64,000 nt of DNA from Paraburkholderia kururiensis JCM 10599 = LMG 19447 (GTDB taxonomy: Bacteria; Pseudomonadota; Gammaproteobacteria; Burkholderiales; Burkholderiaceae), in assembly GCF_003986935.1 (NCBI RefSeq), contig NZ_RJZE01000021.1, positions 1-64,000 of the forward strand, read 5' to 3'. Below the pieces are notes generated by a model. That model had not been told where the DNA came from and made no database searches. It saw only the letters and a program-made list of their open reading frames with translations. Shown piece by piece: positions 1-8,354 of the stretch. The translations under genes and the position numbers were made by a program. How positions within the stretch are numbered: the stretch's first letter is position 1; the number at the start of each line of letters is the position of its first letter.

Positions 1-415
1 TGAATGCCGGGCTATGCGACCGGCGGCTTCTTTTTGTCATCTTTGGGGTCCTCTTGCTGGTCCTATGACCAGCTCAGGTCCCGGCCGTTCCACTTGCCGA
101 CCTGTCCGAATTTCTGGCCCCACCTCTGGTTATGTGATTCAAGCGGCCGCCTACGGTACGACGTGTGCCTGAACGCGAAGGCGTGAACATCGATGCGTAG
201 CCGCGCATGCATTCGTTCGACCGCATCGCTCGCAGCGTTACCGCAGCGTTACTCGTGGTTACACAAGCCACATGAGCGTTTCACCTCGGCCCTGCGGGCG
301 CTTCTAGAATCCCTCCGGCAATTCGCGTGGCGCGAAGCGGTGCTGCATCGGCAAGTTTTGAACGGCCGTCAGCACTGCCCTCGCGCCCTGCCCTTCATCC
401 TCACACGGAGAATTC
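1..415. other. Leading non-coding stretch, no gene supported
   Basis: This is the upstream region of the DUF4142 gene. A minus-strand reading frame from 212 to 63 (49 codons) ends in a tryptophan-rich tail and a second short frame ends at 12, but neither has a convincing start or ribosome site, so no gene is called. The sequence just before 416 (acacggagaattc) carries a GGAG ribosome-binding site for the next gene. Confidence 0.4.
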
Positions 416-982
416 ATGACCCGCTTGCCTCTCGCCCTCGCCGCTCGTTCTGCCGTCTGTGTCACCACGCTTCTCGCCGCCTTCGCCGGCACAGCCCACG
501 CACAGCAGCCGCAATCACCGGCCGACGCCCCGAAACTCCACGCATCAGACGAAGCGTTCGTTGCCGATGCCACCAAGGGCGTGTCCACGCAGATCGACGC
601 CGCGCGCATCGCCACCGCGCGCTCCACCGACCGCGACGTCAAGGCCTTTGCCGAACGCGTGGCGAGCGACGACGCGAAGGTGTCCGCCGCGTTGCGCGCC
701 GCCAGCCCGCGTGGCGTGGACGTGCCGAAGAACGACCCCGACGTGGCGGCACTCGACAGCGTGAAGAACCTGCGCGGCGCAGACTTCGACAAGGCCTACA
801 TCGAACAGGTCGCGCTGGGCGGCGGACAAAAAACGCTCTCGGCGTTCCAGGCGGAAATCGCTTCGGGGCGCAACGAGCCGTTGAAGGACGCCGCACGCAA
901 GGCGCTGCCCACGATCCAGCAGCACTACGCGATGGCGCAGGAACTGGCGAAGCGCAAGCATCTGGGCGAAGGCGCGCAGTGA
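416..982 (+). CDS. DUF4142 exported protein
   Basis: A 188-residue exported protein. Residues 1-29 form a signal peptide (basic MTR, a hydrophobic stretch, and an AHA-Q cleavage site). The rest is a helical DUF4142 domain with the typical pattern DEAFVADATKG near residue 44 and a C-terminal AQELAKRKH helix. Family members are periplasmic or outer-membrane-associated four-helix proteins, often stress-linked in Burkholderia and Rhizobiales; the molecular role is unknown. The start at 416 is supported by GGAG ten bases upstream. It stands alone and faces the phospholipase gene tail-to-tail. Confidence 0.85.
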   Translation: MTRLPLALAARSAVCVTTLLAAFAGTAHAQQPQSPADAPKLHASDEAFVADATKGVSTQIDAARIATARSTDRDVKAFAERVASDDAKVSAALRAASPRGVDVPKNDPDVAALDSVKNLRGADFDKAYIEQVALGGGQKTLSAFQAEIASGRNEPLKDAARKALPTIQQHYAMAQELAKRKHLGEGAQ

Positions 983-1095
983 GGTGAATGGCACACGGCG
1001 TGTCTGACGCAGGCTTGAATGAACCTGCACCGCCGTGTGCATGAATCGAACAACTGCTGCAACAAAGTGCATGGCAACCGATGCCACCATGAACT

Positions 1096-1140
1096 GAAGC
1101 CGTTACGGCACATGCACCGGCAGTGCACCGTAACGGCTTC
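1096..1140. terminator. Perfect 13-bp inverted repeat between convergent genes
   Basis: The arms gaagccgttacgg (1096-1108) and ccgtaacggcttc (1128-1140) pair perfectly around a 19-nt loop that itself holds two TGCA words. The hairpin lies between the convergent DUF4142 gene and the phospholipase C gene. There is no T-tract on either side, so if it terminates transcription it is not a textbook intrinsic terminator. Confidence 0.55.
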
Positions 1141-1209
1141 ACAACCTGCACTCAAACGCCGGGCCAGGCCTGGCGGGCACTAACCGGCCATCACATCAAA
1201 CCCGCGCCC

Positions 1210-3327
1210 TCAAACCGTGGCGATCCCCGGATCGCTGACGCTCGGGCGCCCCGTCTCCGCGTGACCGGCAAAGCGCTGCAGGAACGCGCTGTCGCCGTTG
1301 TCCACCACGGAGAGGTCATACCATCCGTGGCTGCCGCGCAGGTCCCAATAGTCTTCCACGTGATCGCCGGGCTTCACCGTGAACACACGCGGATAACCCG
1401 TGCCGTACGCGTTCGTCACCGTGATGTGGCGCGCGGTGCTGCCGCGATTCACGAGGCGCAGCGAGACGTTGCCGTTCGCCACGTCGTAGCCCGTTTGCAC
1501 TTCGAGGCGTGCATGACGGCCCTTGCCCGCTGCGGTCGACACCGAATAGTTGCCCTTGAACTCGCGCAGGAAACCGTTCGGACCATGCACGGCGAAGTCG
1601 TAGACGTCGTCCGTGGAAGAAAGCGGCGTCCATGCGGTCGAAAGTTTCTTGCCGGCTTCAACGGTGTAGGTCCACGGTCCGTCGGTGCGGCTTTGCGAGG
1701 TCACGTAGAACGCCGCGCCCACCTCGCCACGGTTGAAGAACTCGAGGCGGAAGCGTCCGCTCTCGCCTTCCGCGTGACCGTGCACGAACAGCTCGTAAGG
1801 CAGCGCGCGCGCCGGACGCAGGCCGCGCTCCTGACGCGGCAGCGACTGCACGAGCGGCGGCAAAGGAATGTAGTCGGGATGGCGCAGACGGTCGGGCGGC
1901 GCATAGCCCGTGGTGTCGGGCAACTGCGGCCACGAGCCGTTCGGATTCGCGAAGTTGAACGCGGTGGTGAGGTCGCCGCACACCGCGCGACGCCACGGCG
2001 TGATGTTCGATTCGGGAATGTTGTACTGGCGGCCGAAGCGGCGTTCGATAAAGCGGATCAGCGACGTGTGATCGAACACCTGCGAGCAGAGCCAGCCGCC
2101 GCGGCTCCACGGCGAGACCACCGTCATCGGCACGCGCACGCCGAGGCCGTAGGGGCCGGCCTGGTTGTTCGAATCGCCGGCATAGATCTCGTTGGCCGTG
2201 CTCACCGTGGAGGCACCGTTCCCGTTCGACGACGGCGCATACGGCGGCACCATGTGATCGAAGAAGCCATCGTTCTCGTCGTAGGTGATGAAGAGCGCCG
2301 TGCGGCTCCAGACTTCCGGGTTCGACGTCAGCACCTTGAGCACCTGTTCCACGTACCACGCGCCGTAGTTCGCGGGCCAGTTGGGGTGCTCGGTGTAGGC
2401 CTCGGGCGCCACGATCCAGGTGACCTGAGGCAGCGTGCCGTTCGACACGTCCTGTTGCAGCACGTCGAACAGCGTGCCGCCCGCGCTCACGTTCGTGCCC
2501 GTGCGCGCCTTCTCGTAGAGCGGCGAGCCGGGCTGCGCGTTCTGGTACTGGTGGAAGTACAGGAGCGAGTTGTCGCCGTAGTTGCCGATGTAGGGGTTCT
2601 GCGTCCAACCCCACGAGCCTGCCGCCGTGAGCCCCGTGCCGATGTCCTGATAGATCTTCCACGACACGCCGGCCTGCTCCAGCACCTCGGGATAGGTGCT
2701 CCAGCCGTAGCCGGCTTCGGCATTCGAGATCACGGGGCCGCCGCCCGAGCCGTCGTTGCCCACCCAGCCCGTCCACATGTAGTAGCGGTTCGGGTCGGTC
2801 GGGCCCATCAGCGAGCAATGGTACGCGTCGCAGATCGTGAAGGCGTCGGCGAGCTGGTAGTGGAACGGAATGTCGTTGCGCGTGAGGTACGCCATCGTCG
2901 TGGTGCCCTTGTGGGGAACCCAGCCGTCGTAGCGGCCGTTGTTGAACGCGCCGTGCGTGTCGGTCCAGCCGTGCGGCAGATCCTGCACGAACTGCATGCC
3001 GAGATTGGGCGCATCCGGATGAAACGGCAGCAGATAGCCGCCCACGCCGTTCGGCTGGTACCAGACCGGCTTGCCGCTTTGCAGGGTGACGGGCCGCGGA
3101 TCGCCGAAGCCGCGCACGCCGCGCATCGTGCCGAAGTAATGATCGAACGAGCGGTTCTCCTGCATCAGGATCACGATGTGGCCGACGTCTTCGATCGTTC
3201 CCGTCGCGTTGTGAGCGGGAATGGCGAGCGCATCGCGAATGGTTTGCGGCAGCGCACCGAGCATCGCGGCAGCACCGGCCGAGCCGGCGGCAAGACGTAG
3301 AAAGTCACGACGATTCTTCGAGGTCAT
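1210..3327 (-). CDS. Phosphocholine-specific phospholipase C, Tat-exported
   Basis: A 705-residue bacterial phospholipase C of the acid phosphatase (PlcN/PlcH) superfamily, hydrolysing phosphatidylcholine-type lipids outside the cytoplasm. The N-terminus MTSKNRRDFLRLAAGS is a twin-arginine signal (RRDFLRLA). The family block HIVILMQENRSFDHYFG lies near residues 50-66 and is followed by WTGWVGNDGSGGGP and FITYDENDGFFDH, which provide catalytic and metal residues. Two C-terminal DUF756 beta domains follow (from about residue 500). I chose the start at 3327 because it yields the Tat signal; the open frame continues 103 codons upstream without support. It follows a lipoprotein gene by 94 bp and is probably cotranscribed with it. 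Lipid and phosphate scavenging is the usual role. Confidence 0.93.
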   Translation of the reverse strand: MTSKNRRDFLRLAAGSAGAAAMLGALPQTIRDALAIPAHNATGTIEDVGHIVILMQENRSFDHYFGTMRGVRGFGDPRPVTLQSGKPVWYQPNGVGGYLLPFHPDAPNLGMQFVQDLPHGWTDTHGAFNNGRYDGWVPHKGTTTMAYLTRNDIPFHYQLADAFTICDAYHCSLMGPTDPNRYYMWTGWVGNDGSGGGPVISNAEAGYGWSTYPEVLEQAGVSWKIYQDIGTGLTAAGSWGWTQNPYIGNYGDNSLLYFHQYQNAQPGSPLYEKARTGTNVSAGGTLFDVLQQDVSNGTLPQVTWIVAPEAYTEHPNWPANYGAWYVEQVLKVLTSNPEVWSRTALFITYDENDGFFDHMVPPYAPSSNGNGASTVSTANEIYAGDSNNQAGPYGLGVRVPMTVVSPWSRGGWLCSQVFDHTSLIRFIERRFGRQYNIPESNITPWRRAVCGDLTTAFNFANPNGSWPQLPDTTGYAPPDRLRHPDYIPLPPLVQSLPRQERGLRPARALPYELFVHGHAEGESGRFRLEFFNRGEVGAAFYVTSQSRTDGPWTYTVEAGKKLSTAWTPLSSTDDVYDFAVHGPNGFLREFKGNYSVSTAAGKGRHARLEVQTGYDVANGNVSLRLVNRGSTARHITVTNAYGTGYPRVFTVKPGDHVEDYWDLRGSHGWYDLSVVDNGDSAFLQRFAGHAETGRPSVSDPGIATV

Positions 3328-3421
3328 CTTGTTTCGTCCAGAGGTAGGGGCAAGCTTCAACGGGAAAAACAGAGGTCCGCTCGCGTCGGTACGGCACGCG
3401 CCGAGCGGCTCTGCGCAACGG

Positions 3422-3778
3422 TTACTGCGCGTAGTGCATGACGGGTGACGCGAGACCGTCGGCCGAAGGCGCCGCGGCCTGAAGCTGGGCATTGGCTGCG
3501 GACTGCACGGCCTGGGCGGCCGGACTGCCCGCGTTGCCGTTCGCGGCCGTGCCGTTGCTCGCGCTTTCGTTGTTCGCGTCGCTTGGGCCGCAGGCGGCAA
3601 GCGAAACAGAAAGCAGCGTGGCCGCGAACCATGCAAGCGGGGAACGGCGCACGGCGATCGCGCGGCGCGAACTCACGCGCGGCAGGGGCCACGGGAGTGG
3701 TACATGCAACGCACGCGATGCATACGACTCGTTCGACACCTTCGGCATTCGCGTAAGCGGTCTTGAGCTTCCGTTCAT
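3422..3778 (-). CDS. Small putative lipoprotein upstream of phospholipase C
   Basis: A 118-residue protein of unknown function. An unusually long N-terminal region (about 35 residues, including arginine-rich SSRRAIAVRRSP) precedes a hydrophobic stretch ending in the lipobox LSVSLAACG, so Cys would be lipidated. The mature part is low complexity, rich in Ala, Asn, Ser and Gln, with no recognisable domain. The start at 3778 (MNGSSRPL) is favoured by an AGGG element about 7 nt upstream; earlier in-frame codons also exist. It is in the same direction as the phospholipase gene with a 94-bp gap, which suggests an operon. The function is not inferable. Confidence 0.6.
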   Translation of the reverse strand: MNGSSRPLTRMPKVSNESYASRALHVPLPWPLPRVSSRRAIAVRRSPLAWFAATLLSVSLAACGPSDANNESASNGTAANGNAGSPAAQAVQSAANAQLQAAAPSADGLASPVMHYAQ

Positions 3779-4241
3779 CTTGTTGCCCTGGCTTCTGGTG
3801 GGTGTTCGTCGGTCCGGGTGGGTCCAGGTGGGCCCGGGCGGGTTCGGCCTGGTGTGCTTTCTTGCGGCGGGTCCGGTCGATTGGATGGGCGTGACGCTCG
3901 CCCAGAGCGTCACGTCGTGATTGCTGCTCCAGCCACTGCCGAATGGCGGGCAGCATACCGGCGCGACCGTGTCACCTTCGTGAATCCGGTAAGGGGTGAA
4001 TCGGCGCGCGAACCGCGTGGCAAGGGTCTCAGCGGGGTTCGGCTTGCAAGGCGTTACCTTTTGTTACTCTTTCGCTGCCGCCAGGTCAGCGCTTCGAGGC
4101 ATGGCCAGGGTACGCGCCGAACGGATGAAAGCCGCGTTCGTGGCACCATCGAATGCGCGGCCCGTGGGTCTTCAACGCGGCCCGCGACGACGCTAGAGTT
4201 TTCCGTTTTCTACTTGCCGCATCGAACCGAACGGGGCTGCC
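3779..4241. other. Divergent intergenic region with G-run cluster
   Basis: No gene is supported here; the open frames have no start signals and unlikely composition. Positions 3817-3843 hold five GGG runs with short spacers (GGGTGGG, then GGTGGG, GGG, GGG), a potential G-quadruplex on the plus strand about 40-65 bp before the lipoprotein start. The region must carry promoters for the leftward lipoprotein/phospholipase pair and the rightward acetyltransferase. Confidence 0.4.
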
Positions 4242-4991
4242 ATGTCTGCACCTACCAACGCGCCTTTGAACGCGCTTATGAACGAATACGGACAACCCAT
4301 CGGCGAGCCGGTGCCAGGCTGGTCGGCCCGCCCCGTGCCCGAAGCGGTCACGCTCGAAGGCACGTACTGCCGCCTTGAACCGCTCGACGCCGGCCGTCAC
4401 GCCGCAGACCTCTACGCGGCCTATCACGCCGCAGCCGACGTGCGCGACTGGACTTACCTGGCGGTGGGTCCGTTCGAGCGCCCGGAAGACTATCGGCGTC
4501 ACGCCGAAGCCGCGGCGCAGAGCACCGACCCACGCCACTACGCCGTGATCGACCGCAAGACGGGCAAGGCCGTGGGCTCGCTGGCACTCATGCGGATCGA
4601 ACCCGCGCATGGCGTCATCGAGGTGGGCCACGTCACGTTCTCGCCGCTTCTCAAACAGACGCCGCTCTCGACAGAAGCGCAGTTCCTCCTCATGCGCTAT
4701 GTCTTCGATACGCTCGGCTACCGTCGCTACGAATGGAAATGCGACAGCCTCAATGCGCCCTCGCGCAAGACGGCGGTGCGGCTCGGCTTCCAGTTCGAGG
4801 GCATCTTCCGGCAGGCCATCGTCTACAAGGGACGCAACCGCGACACGGCCTGGCACTCGATCATCGACAAGGAATGGCCGCTGCTGAAACAGGCCTTCGA
4901 CGCGTGGCTCGCACCCGCGAATTTCGACGACGCGGGACGACAGCGCCAATCGCTAACCGACGTGCGCGCGCAGCATTCGCAGGGCGCGTGA
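4242..4991 (+). CDS. GNAT family N-acetyltransferase (RimJ/RimL type)
   Basis: A 249-residue cytoplasmic acetyltransferase transferring acetyl from acetyl-CoA to an unknown amine. The fold is that of the RimJ/RimL-like group: a beta strand LEGTYCRLEPLDAGRHA near residue 38, a central GSLALMRIEPAHGVIEVGHVTFSP, then YRRYEWKCDSLNAPSRKTAVRLGFQFEG, the signature of Acetyltransf_3 proteins, and a closing W-rich segment. It resembles the broad group seen in many proteobacteria and fungi acting on small molecules or proteins. It is monocistronic, with its own upstream region. Substrate cannot be told. Confidence 0.85.
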   Translation: MSAPTNAPLNALMNEYGQPIGEPVPGWSARPVPEAVTLEGTYCRLEPLDAGRHAADLYAAYHAAADVRDWTYLAVGPFERPEDYRRHAEAAAQSTDPRHYAVIDRKTGKAVGSLALMRIEPAHGVIEVGHVTFSPLLKQTPLSTEAQFLLMRYVFDTLGYRRYEWKCDSLNAPSRKTAVRLGFQFEGIFRQAIVYKGRNRDTAWHSIIDKEWPLLKQAFDAWLAPANFDDAGRQRQSLTDVRAQHSQGA

Positions 4992-5112
4992 CCTGTCCGT
5001 CCACGCGCGACGCCTGCCTCTGAGTACTCAGGGCAATTTTCTTCAATACGCGCGGCCTGCCCGCCGGTACCTTGCGATCTCGTTCTTCCAGCACGCAAGG
5101 TATCGGCGCCTC

Positions 5113-5700
5113 ATGAGCATCTATCTTTCCATGGCGGCCTTCGCGCTCGCCACGTCCGTCACGCCCGGTCCCGTCAACATCGTGGCGCTCACGAGCGGCG
5201 CACGCTACGGCTTGTCCGCGAGCCTCAGGCACGTCACGGGCGCCACGGTGGGCTTCACCGCGCTGCTCGTACTCACGGGTCTCGGGCTGCATGAACTGCT
5301 GGTGCGATGGCCAGGCGCCACGCATGCGATCCAGTGGGCAGGCGTCGCGTTCCTGCTCTACATGGCCTTCAAGCTCGCCACGGACGACGGCCGGCTCGAC
5401 ACGGCGGACGCCACCCAGGCGCCCTCGCTGCTCTCCGGCGCCACGATGCAGTGGCTCAATCCGAAGGCATGGCTTGCGTGCCTCTCGGGCATGGGCGCCT
5501 ACGCGGCCTATGGTGGAAACAGCCGGGTGTGGGAATTCGCGGCGATCTACTTTCTGATCTGCTACGGGTCGATCGCGAGCTGGGCGTATGTCGGGTCGTT
5601 TTTGAGCCGCTATCTGCGCGACGTGCGGCGTGTGAGGCTGTTTAATCGTTTGATGGCGGTTTTGCTGGCCGCGAGTGCGGTTTATCTGTTGGCGGCCTAG
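5113..5700 (+). CDS. LysE family translocator
   Basis: A 195-residue inner-membrane exporter of the LysE/RhtB family, which exports amino acids or related metabolites using the proton gradient. It shows about six hydrophobic segments and the family N-terminal motif SVTPGPVNIVALTSGARYG (residues 15-33), followed by the LNPKAWLAC motif near residue 115. Length is typical. It faces an AraC regulator tail-to-tail with only a short gap, a common pairing in Burkholderia, though the regulator need not control it. Confidence 0.88.
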   Translation: MSIYLSMAAFALATSVTPGPVNIVALTSGARYGLSASLRHVTGATVGFTALLVLTGLGLHELLVRWPGATHAIQWAGVAFLLYMAFKLATDDGRLDTADATQAPSLLSGATMQWLNPKAWLACLSGMGAYAAYGGNSRVWEFAAIYFLICYGSIASWAYVGSFLSRYLRDVRRVRLFNRLMAVLLAASAVYLLAA

Positions 5701-5793
5701 TTCTTCGGCCCCTGATGCAGCGTCCGCTCGCTCAAGCCATCGCGTGACGGAAGCGCTGTTCACGCGACTTGCCATCGCGCTTCACTATTCGCG

Positions 5794-5821
5794 ATCCGCT
5801 ATCCGCTATTCGCTATTCGCT
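5794..5821. repeat. Four tandem 7-nt repeats
   Basis: Two copies of atccgct are followed by two of attcgct, directly abutting, between the convergent lysE-family and araC-family genes. A slippage-prone tract of this kind may vary in copy number among strains. Confidence 0.8.
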
Positions 5822-5847
5822 CACGATAGCGTCGAATAGCTCGACGC

Positions 5848-6732
5848 TCAGGCTTCCTGGCCCACGCGCATCGCCGCCCGATATTGCCCCGGCGTAGCCG
5901 CAACATACTGCCGGAACGCGCGTTGCAGATGCGCCTGGTCCGCGAAGCCGGCGTCGATGGCGACGTCCGCAATGGCGCGGCCGCGCTTGAGCTGCGCGCG
6001 GCTGTAATCCACGCGCCGGTTGACGAGCCACGCGTGCGGCGTCATGCCGTAATGCTGCTTGAACGCGCGGACCAGATAAGACGGCGACAGGTTGGCCGCC
6101 GCGCAGATTTCGTCGAGCCGCAGGGCACGCGTGCAGTGCTCGCGGATGTAGTCGGCCGCGCGCGCCAGCTTGAGGTTTCCCTCGTCGGCACGCGAAGGGG
6201 CCGGGTTGAGCGCGCGATGCAGGTTCGTGAAGAAGTCGATCACCGCGCCGTGCTTGTGCAACAGATCGCCGTGCGGATCGGTAAGCGTCGCATACAGGCC
6301 GTTGAGTCCGGCATACAGATGCGGCGCGGTGGTCCACGTGGTGGCAAAGCCGCGATAACCGAGGTTGTGGCTGAAGCCGAGTTCGCGCTGCAGATTCGTG
6401 AGCCACTGCACGTCCACATAGATCATGCAATAGGACCATGCCTCGTCGGCCACAGGGTTGCACGCGTGAAGCTCTTCCGGGTTCACGACCACCACCGCGC
6501 CCGCGCCAATCGGTTGGAGCGACGTGCCCTTCGAGCCGTTCAGGTACGTGCTGTGCCCGCCTGTGACGGCGCCAATGGAAAACGTGTCGTGCGTGTGGCG
6601 CGTGTAGCAGACCTTGCGGCCATCCCGCACCGAGCGCGCCTCGACGAAAGGCAACGCGGCATCACGCCAGAACCTGGGCGTGGTGGCATCGTCCTGTGGC
6701 ACGGCGTGAATGCTGTTCGTATGCGTCGTCAT
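5848..6732 (-). CDS. AraC family transcriptional regulator
   Basis: A 294-residue regulator with an N-terminal cupin-like ligand domain (histidine-rich TRHTHDTFSIG near residue 45, NPEELHACNP near 84) and a C-terminal double HTH (about residues 185-285). The HTH includes LRLDEICAAANLSPSYLVRAFKQHYGMTPHAWL and the second helix pair ending in FADQAHLQRAFRQYVAATPGQYR, the AraC signature. It probably senses a small metabolite and activates a nearby gene. The converging LysE exporter is the natural candidate target. Confidence 0.9.
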   Translation of the reverse strand: MTTHTNSIHAVPQDDATTPRFWRDAALPFVEARSVRDGRKVCYTRHTHDTFSIGAVTGGHSTYLNGSKGTSLQPIGAGAVVVVNPEELHACNPVADEAWSYCMIYVDVQWLTNLQRELGFSHNLGYRGFATTWTTAPHLYAGLNGLYATLTDPHGDLLHKHGAVIDFFTNLHRALNPAPSRADEGNLKLARAADYIREHCTRALRLDEICAAANLSPSYLVRAFKQHYGMTPHAWLVNRRVDYSRAQLKRGRAIADVAIDAGFADQAHLQRAFRQYVAATPGQYRAAMRVGQEA

Positions 6733-6887
6733 GAATGGCGGATCGAGTGCGGATAGACAAAACGCTGCTACACGGATGCAGGCAAGCCTGGAAGTCAGGT
6801 GGAAATCAGCTGGAAGCAGCCGGGAGCGGGCCGACCCATTTTATCCGCGACCCGCGGCACGCGCGAATGGCTCGCATGCGCTCAGGG

Positions 6888-7703
6888 TTAGTCGCCCAGT
6901 TGAGCGAGCCGTTCAAGAAACCTCTGCAGTACGCGATTAAACGCGCGAGGTCGCTGCAATGGCGCGAAATGGCTGACGTCGGGCAGCACGATCCATTGCG
7001 CCTCCGGAATGCTGCGTGCGAGATATTCGGCGTGCTCGCGCTTGATGAACTCGTCGTGCTCGCTGTGGACGATCGCCACCGGTACGCGGATTTTGGCGAG
7101 GTCCGCGGCCGTGTAGTTCGGCTCGGTGCGCATCATCTGGGTCACGGCGGCAACGAACGCGTCGAAGTCGTCAGGCGTGGCGGACAGCGCGGCATAGTCG
7201 AGCGCGTGCCGCCGAAAGCAGCGGTCGATCACGTCGGTCGGCACGAAGGGCTTCGTGCCGCTCGGGTCCATATTGCAGCCGAAGAAGAACACGCCTGCAA
7301 TGCGCTCAGGCGCCTTCATCGCGAGGATCAGGGCGATGCAGGCACCGTCGCTCCAGCCCACCACGGGCGCGCGTTGGATATGCAACGCGCTCATGACGGC
7401 GAGCACGTCCGACGCCATGCGTTCGTAGGTGAACGGACGCGCGTCGCGCGTGCTGCGTCCGTGGCCGCGGCTGTCGATCAGCAGCACTGAACGCCCGGCC
7501 GCGAGGAGATCCGGCACCTGGTATCCCCAGTTACCGCCATGGCCGAGGCCACCGTGCAGCAGCACGACCGGCGCGCCGCTGCCGTGCAGCGCGTAGCGGA
7601 TGCGGGCGCCGTCGTGATCCACGTAGTCCTCGTCCGCGGCGGCGGGCAACGATGGCACACCGTGCGCTTCGAAGCGGAGCAGGTCGTCGTCGAAGGTTTC
7701 CAT
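6888..7703 (-). CDS. Alpha/beta hydrolase
   Basis: A 271-residue alpha/beta-fold hydrolase. It shows the oxyanion strand VVLLHGGLGHGGNWGYQ (near residue 47), the nucleophile elbow GWSDGACIAL (Ser near residue 117), an acid in the VAIVHSEHDEFIKREHAEYL segment and the catalytic His in LPDVSHFAPLQRP. This is the pattern of esterases, haloperoxidases and C-C bond hydrolases. The gene starts 90 bp after the end of phnN on the same strand, so read-through from the phnF-DUF1045-phnN unit would be needed to link it with phosphonate use. The substrate is unknown. Confidence 0.85.
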   Translation of the reverse strand: METFDDDLLRFEAHGVPSLPAAADEDYVDHDGARIRYALHGSGAPVVLLHGGLGHGGNWGYQVPDLLAAGRSVLLIDSRGHGRSTRDARPFTYERMASDVLAVMSALHIQRAPVVGWSDGACIALILAMKAPERIAGVFFFGCNMDPSGTKPFVPTDVIDRCFRRHALDYAALSATPDDFDAFVAAVTQMMRTEPNYTAADLAKIRVPVAIVHSEHDEFIKREHAEYLARSIPEAQWIVLPDVSHFAPLQRPRAFNRVLQRFLERLAQLGD

Positions 7704-7793
7704 GTCGAGGTTCCTCCTTGCGTGATGGGCTGTACCTCTACGACGACGAACGAGCCCCTTCCGCTTCGACCGCGACGGGAAGATTTTTTGCGT

Positions 7794-8354
7794 TCAGCCG
7801 GCGATGCGGCGCACGACCTCGACAAACGCGCGCCCTGCTTCATGCAGCGAGCCGGAGTTGTCGATGCGGGTTAGCGCGACGCCCGCCGGCGTACAGAAGG
7901 GCGCCTCGCGCGCGAGGCGTGCCGCGACCTCGGCGGCGGTCTCGCGCCCTCGCGAGGCGAGCCGCGTAGCCAGCACGTCGGGCGCGGCTTCTACATGAAC
8001 CACGTGCAGTTGCGCGTACCGCTCCAGCGCGCGGTCCAGATATGCACGGGAACCGTTCACGACCACCGTGCAGCCGCGCGCGAGCCACGCGTCGAGTTCG
8101 ATACCGATCCCGTAGCGCAAACCGTGACTGGCCCATTCGAGCGCAAAGAGCCCGAGCGATGAACGTGCCTCGAATTCCGCGGACGTGAGCGGCACATGGT
8201 TCTCGCCGTTGCCGCTGGGCCGCGTGATGTAGCGGTGCGCAAACAGCACGCGCGGCTCGTGCAGATGTTCGCGCGCGAAGCCGAGCAGCGCGTCTTTGCC
8301 CGCCCCGGAGGGGCCCATCACGTAGATCAGGTTGCCGTAGTTGCCCTTCGTCAT
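7794..8354 (-). CDS. phnN: Ribose 1,5-bisphosphate phosphokinase PhnN
   Basis: A 186-residue P-loop kinase that converts ribose 1,5-bisphosphate, the cyclic-phosphate-derived product of the C-P lyase pathway, into PRPP using ATP. The Walker A motif GPSGAGKDALL lies at residues 14-24; HRYITRPSGNGENHVPL is the guanylate-kinase-like substrate block. The start codon overlaps the stop of the upstream DUF1045 gene (ATGA at 8351-8354), showing translational coupling. Together with phnF and DUF1045 it forms the leftward arm of the phosphonate locus. Confidence 0.95.
   Translation of the reverse strand: MTKGNYGNLIYVMGPSGAGKDALLGFAREHLHEPRVLFAHRYITRPSGNGENHVPLTSAEFEARSSLGLFALEWASHGLRYGIGIELDAWLARGCTVVVNGSRAYLDRALERYAQLHVVHVEAAPDVLATRLASRGRETAAEVAARLAREAPFCTPAGVALTRIDNSGSLHEAGRAFVEVVRRIAG

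Noticed and set aside
63..212. Minus-strand 49-codon frame ending in a tryptophan-rich tail
   Set aside because: No ribosome site, atypical arginine-rich first half, and the frame may be a decayed remnant.
1123..3300. Very long plus-strand open frame opposite the phospholipase gene
   Set aside because: It is Arg/Val/His-rich antisense of a clear gene, caused by high GC3; no start signal.
3818..4378. Plus-strand open frame across the region before the acetyltransferase
   Set aside because: Runs over the acetyltransferase start in another frame, arginine-rich, no ribosome site.
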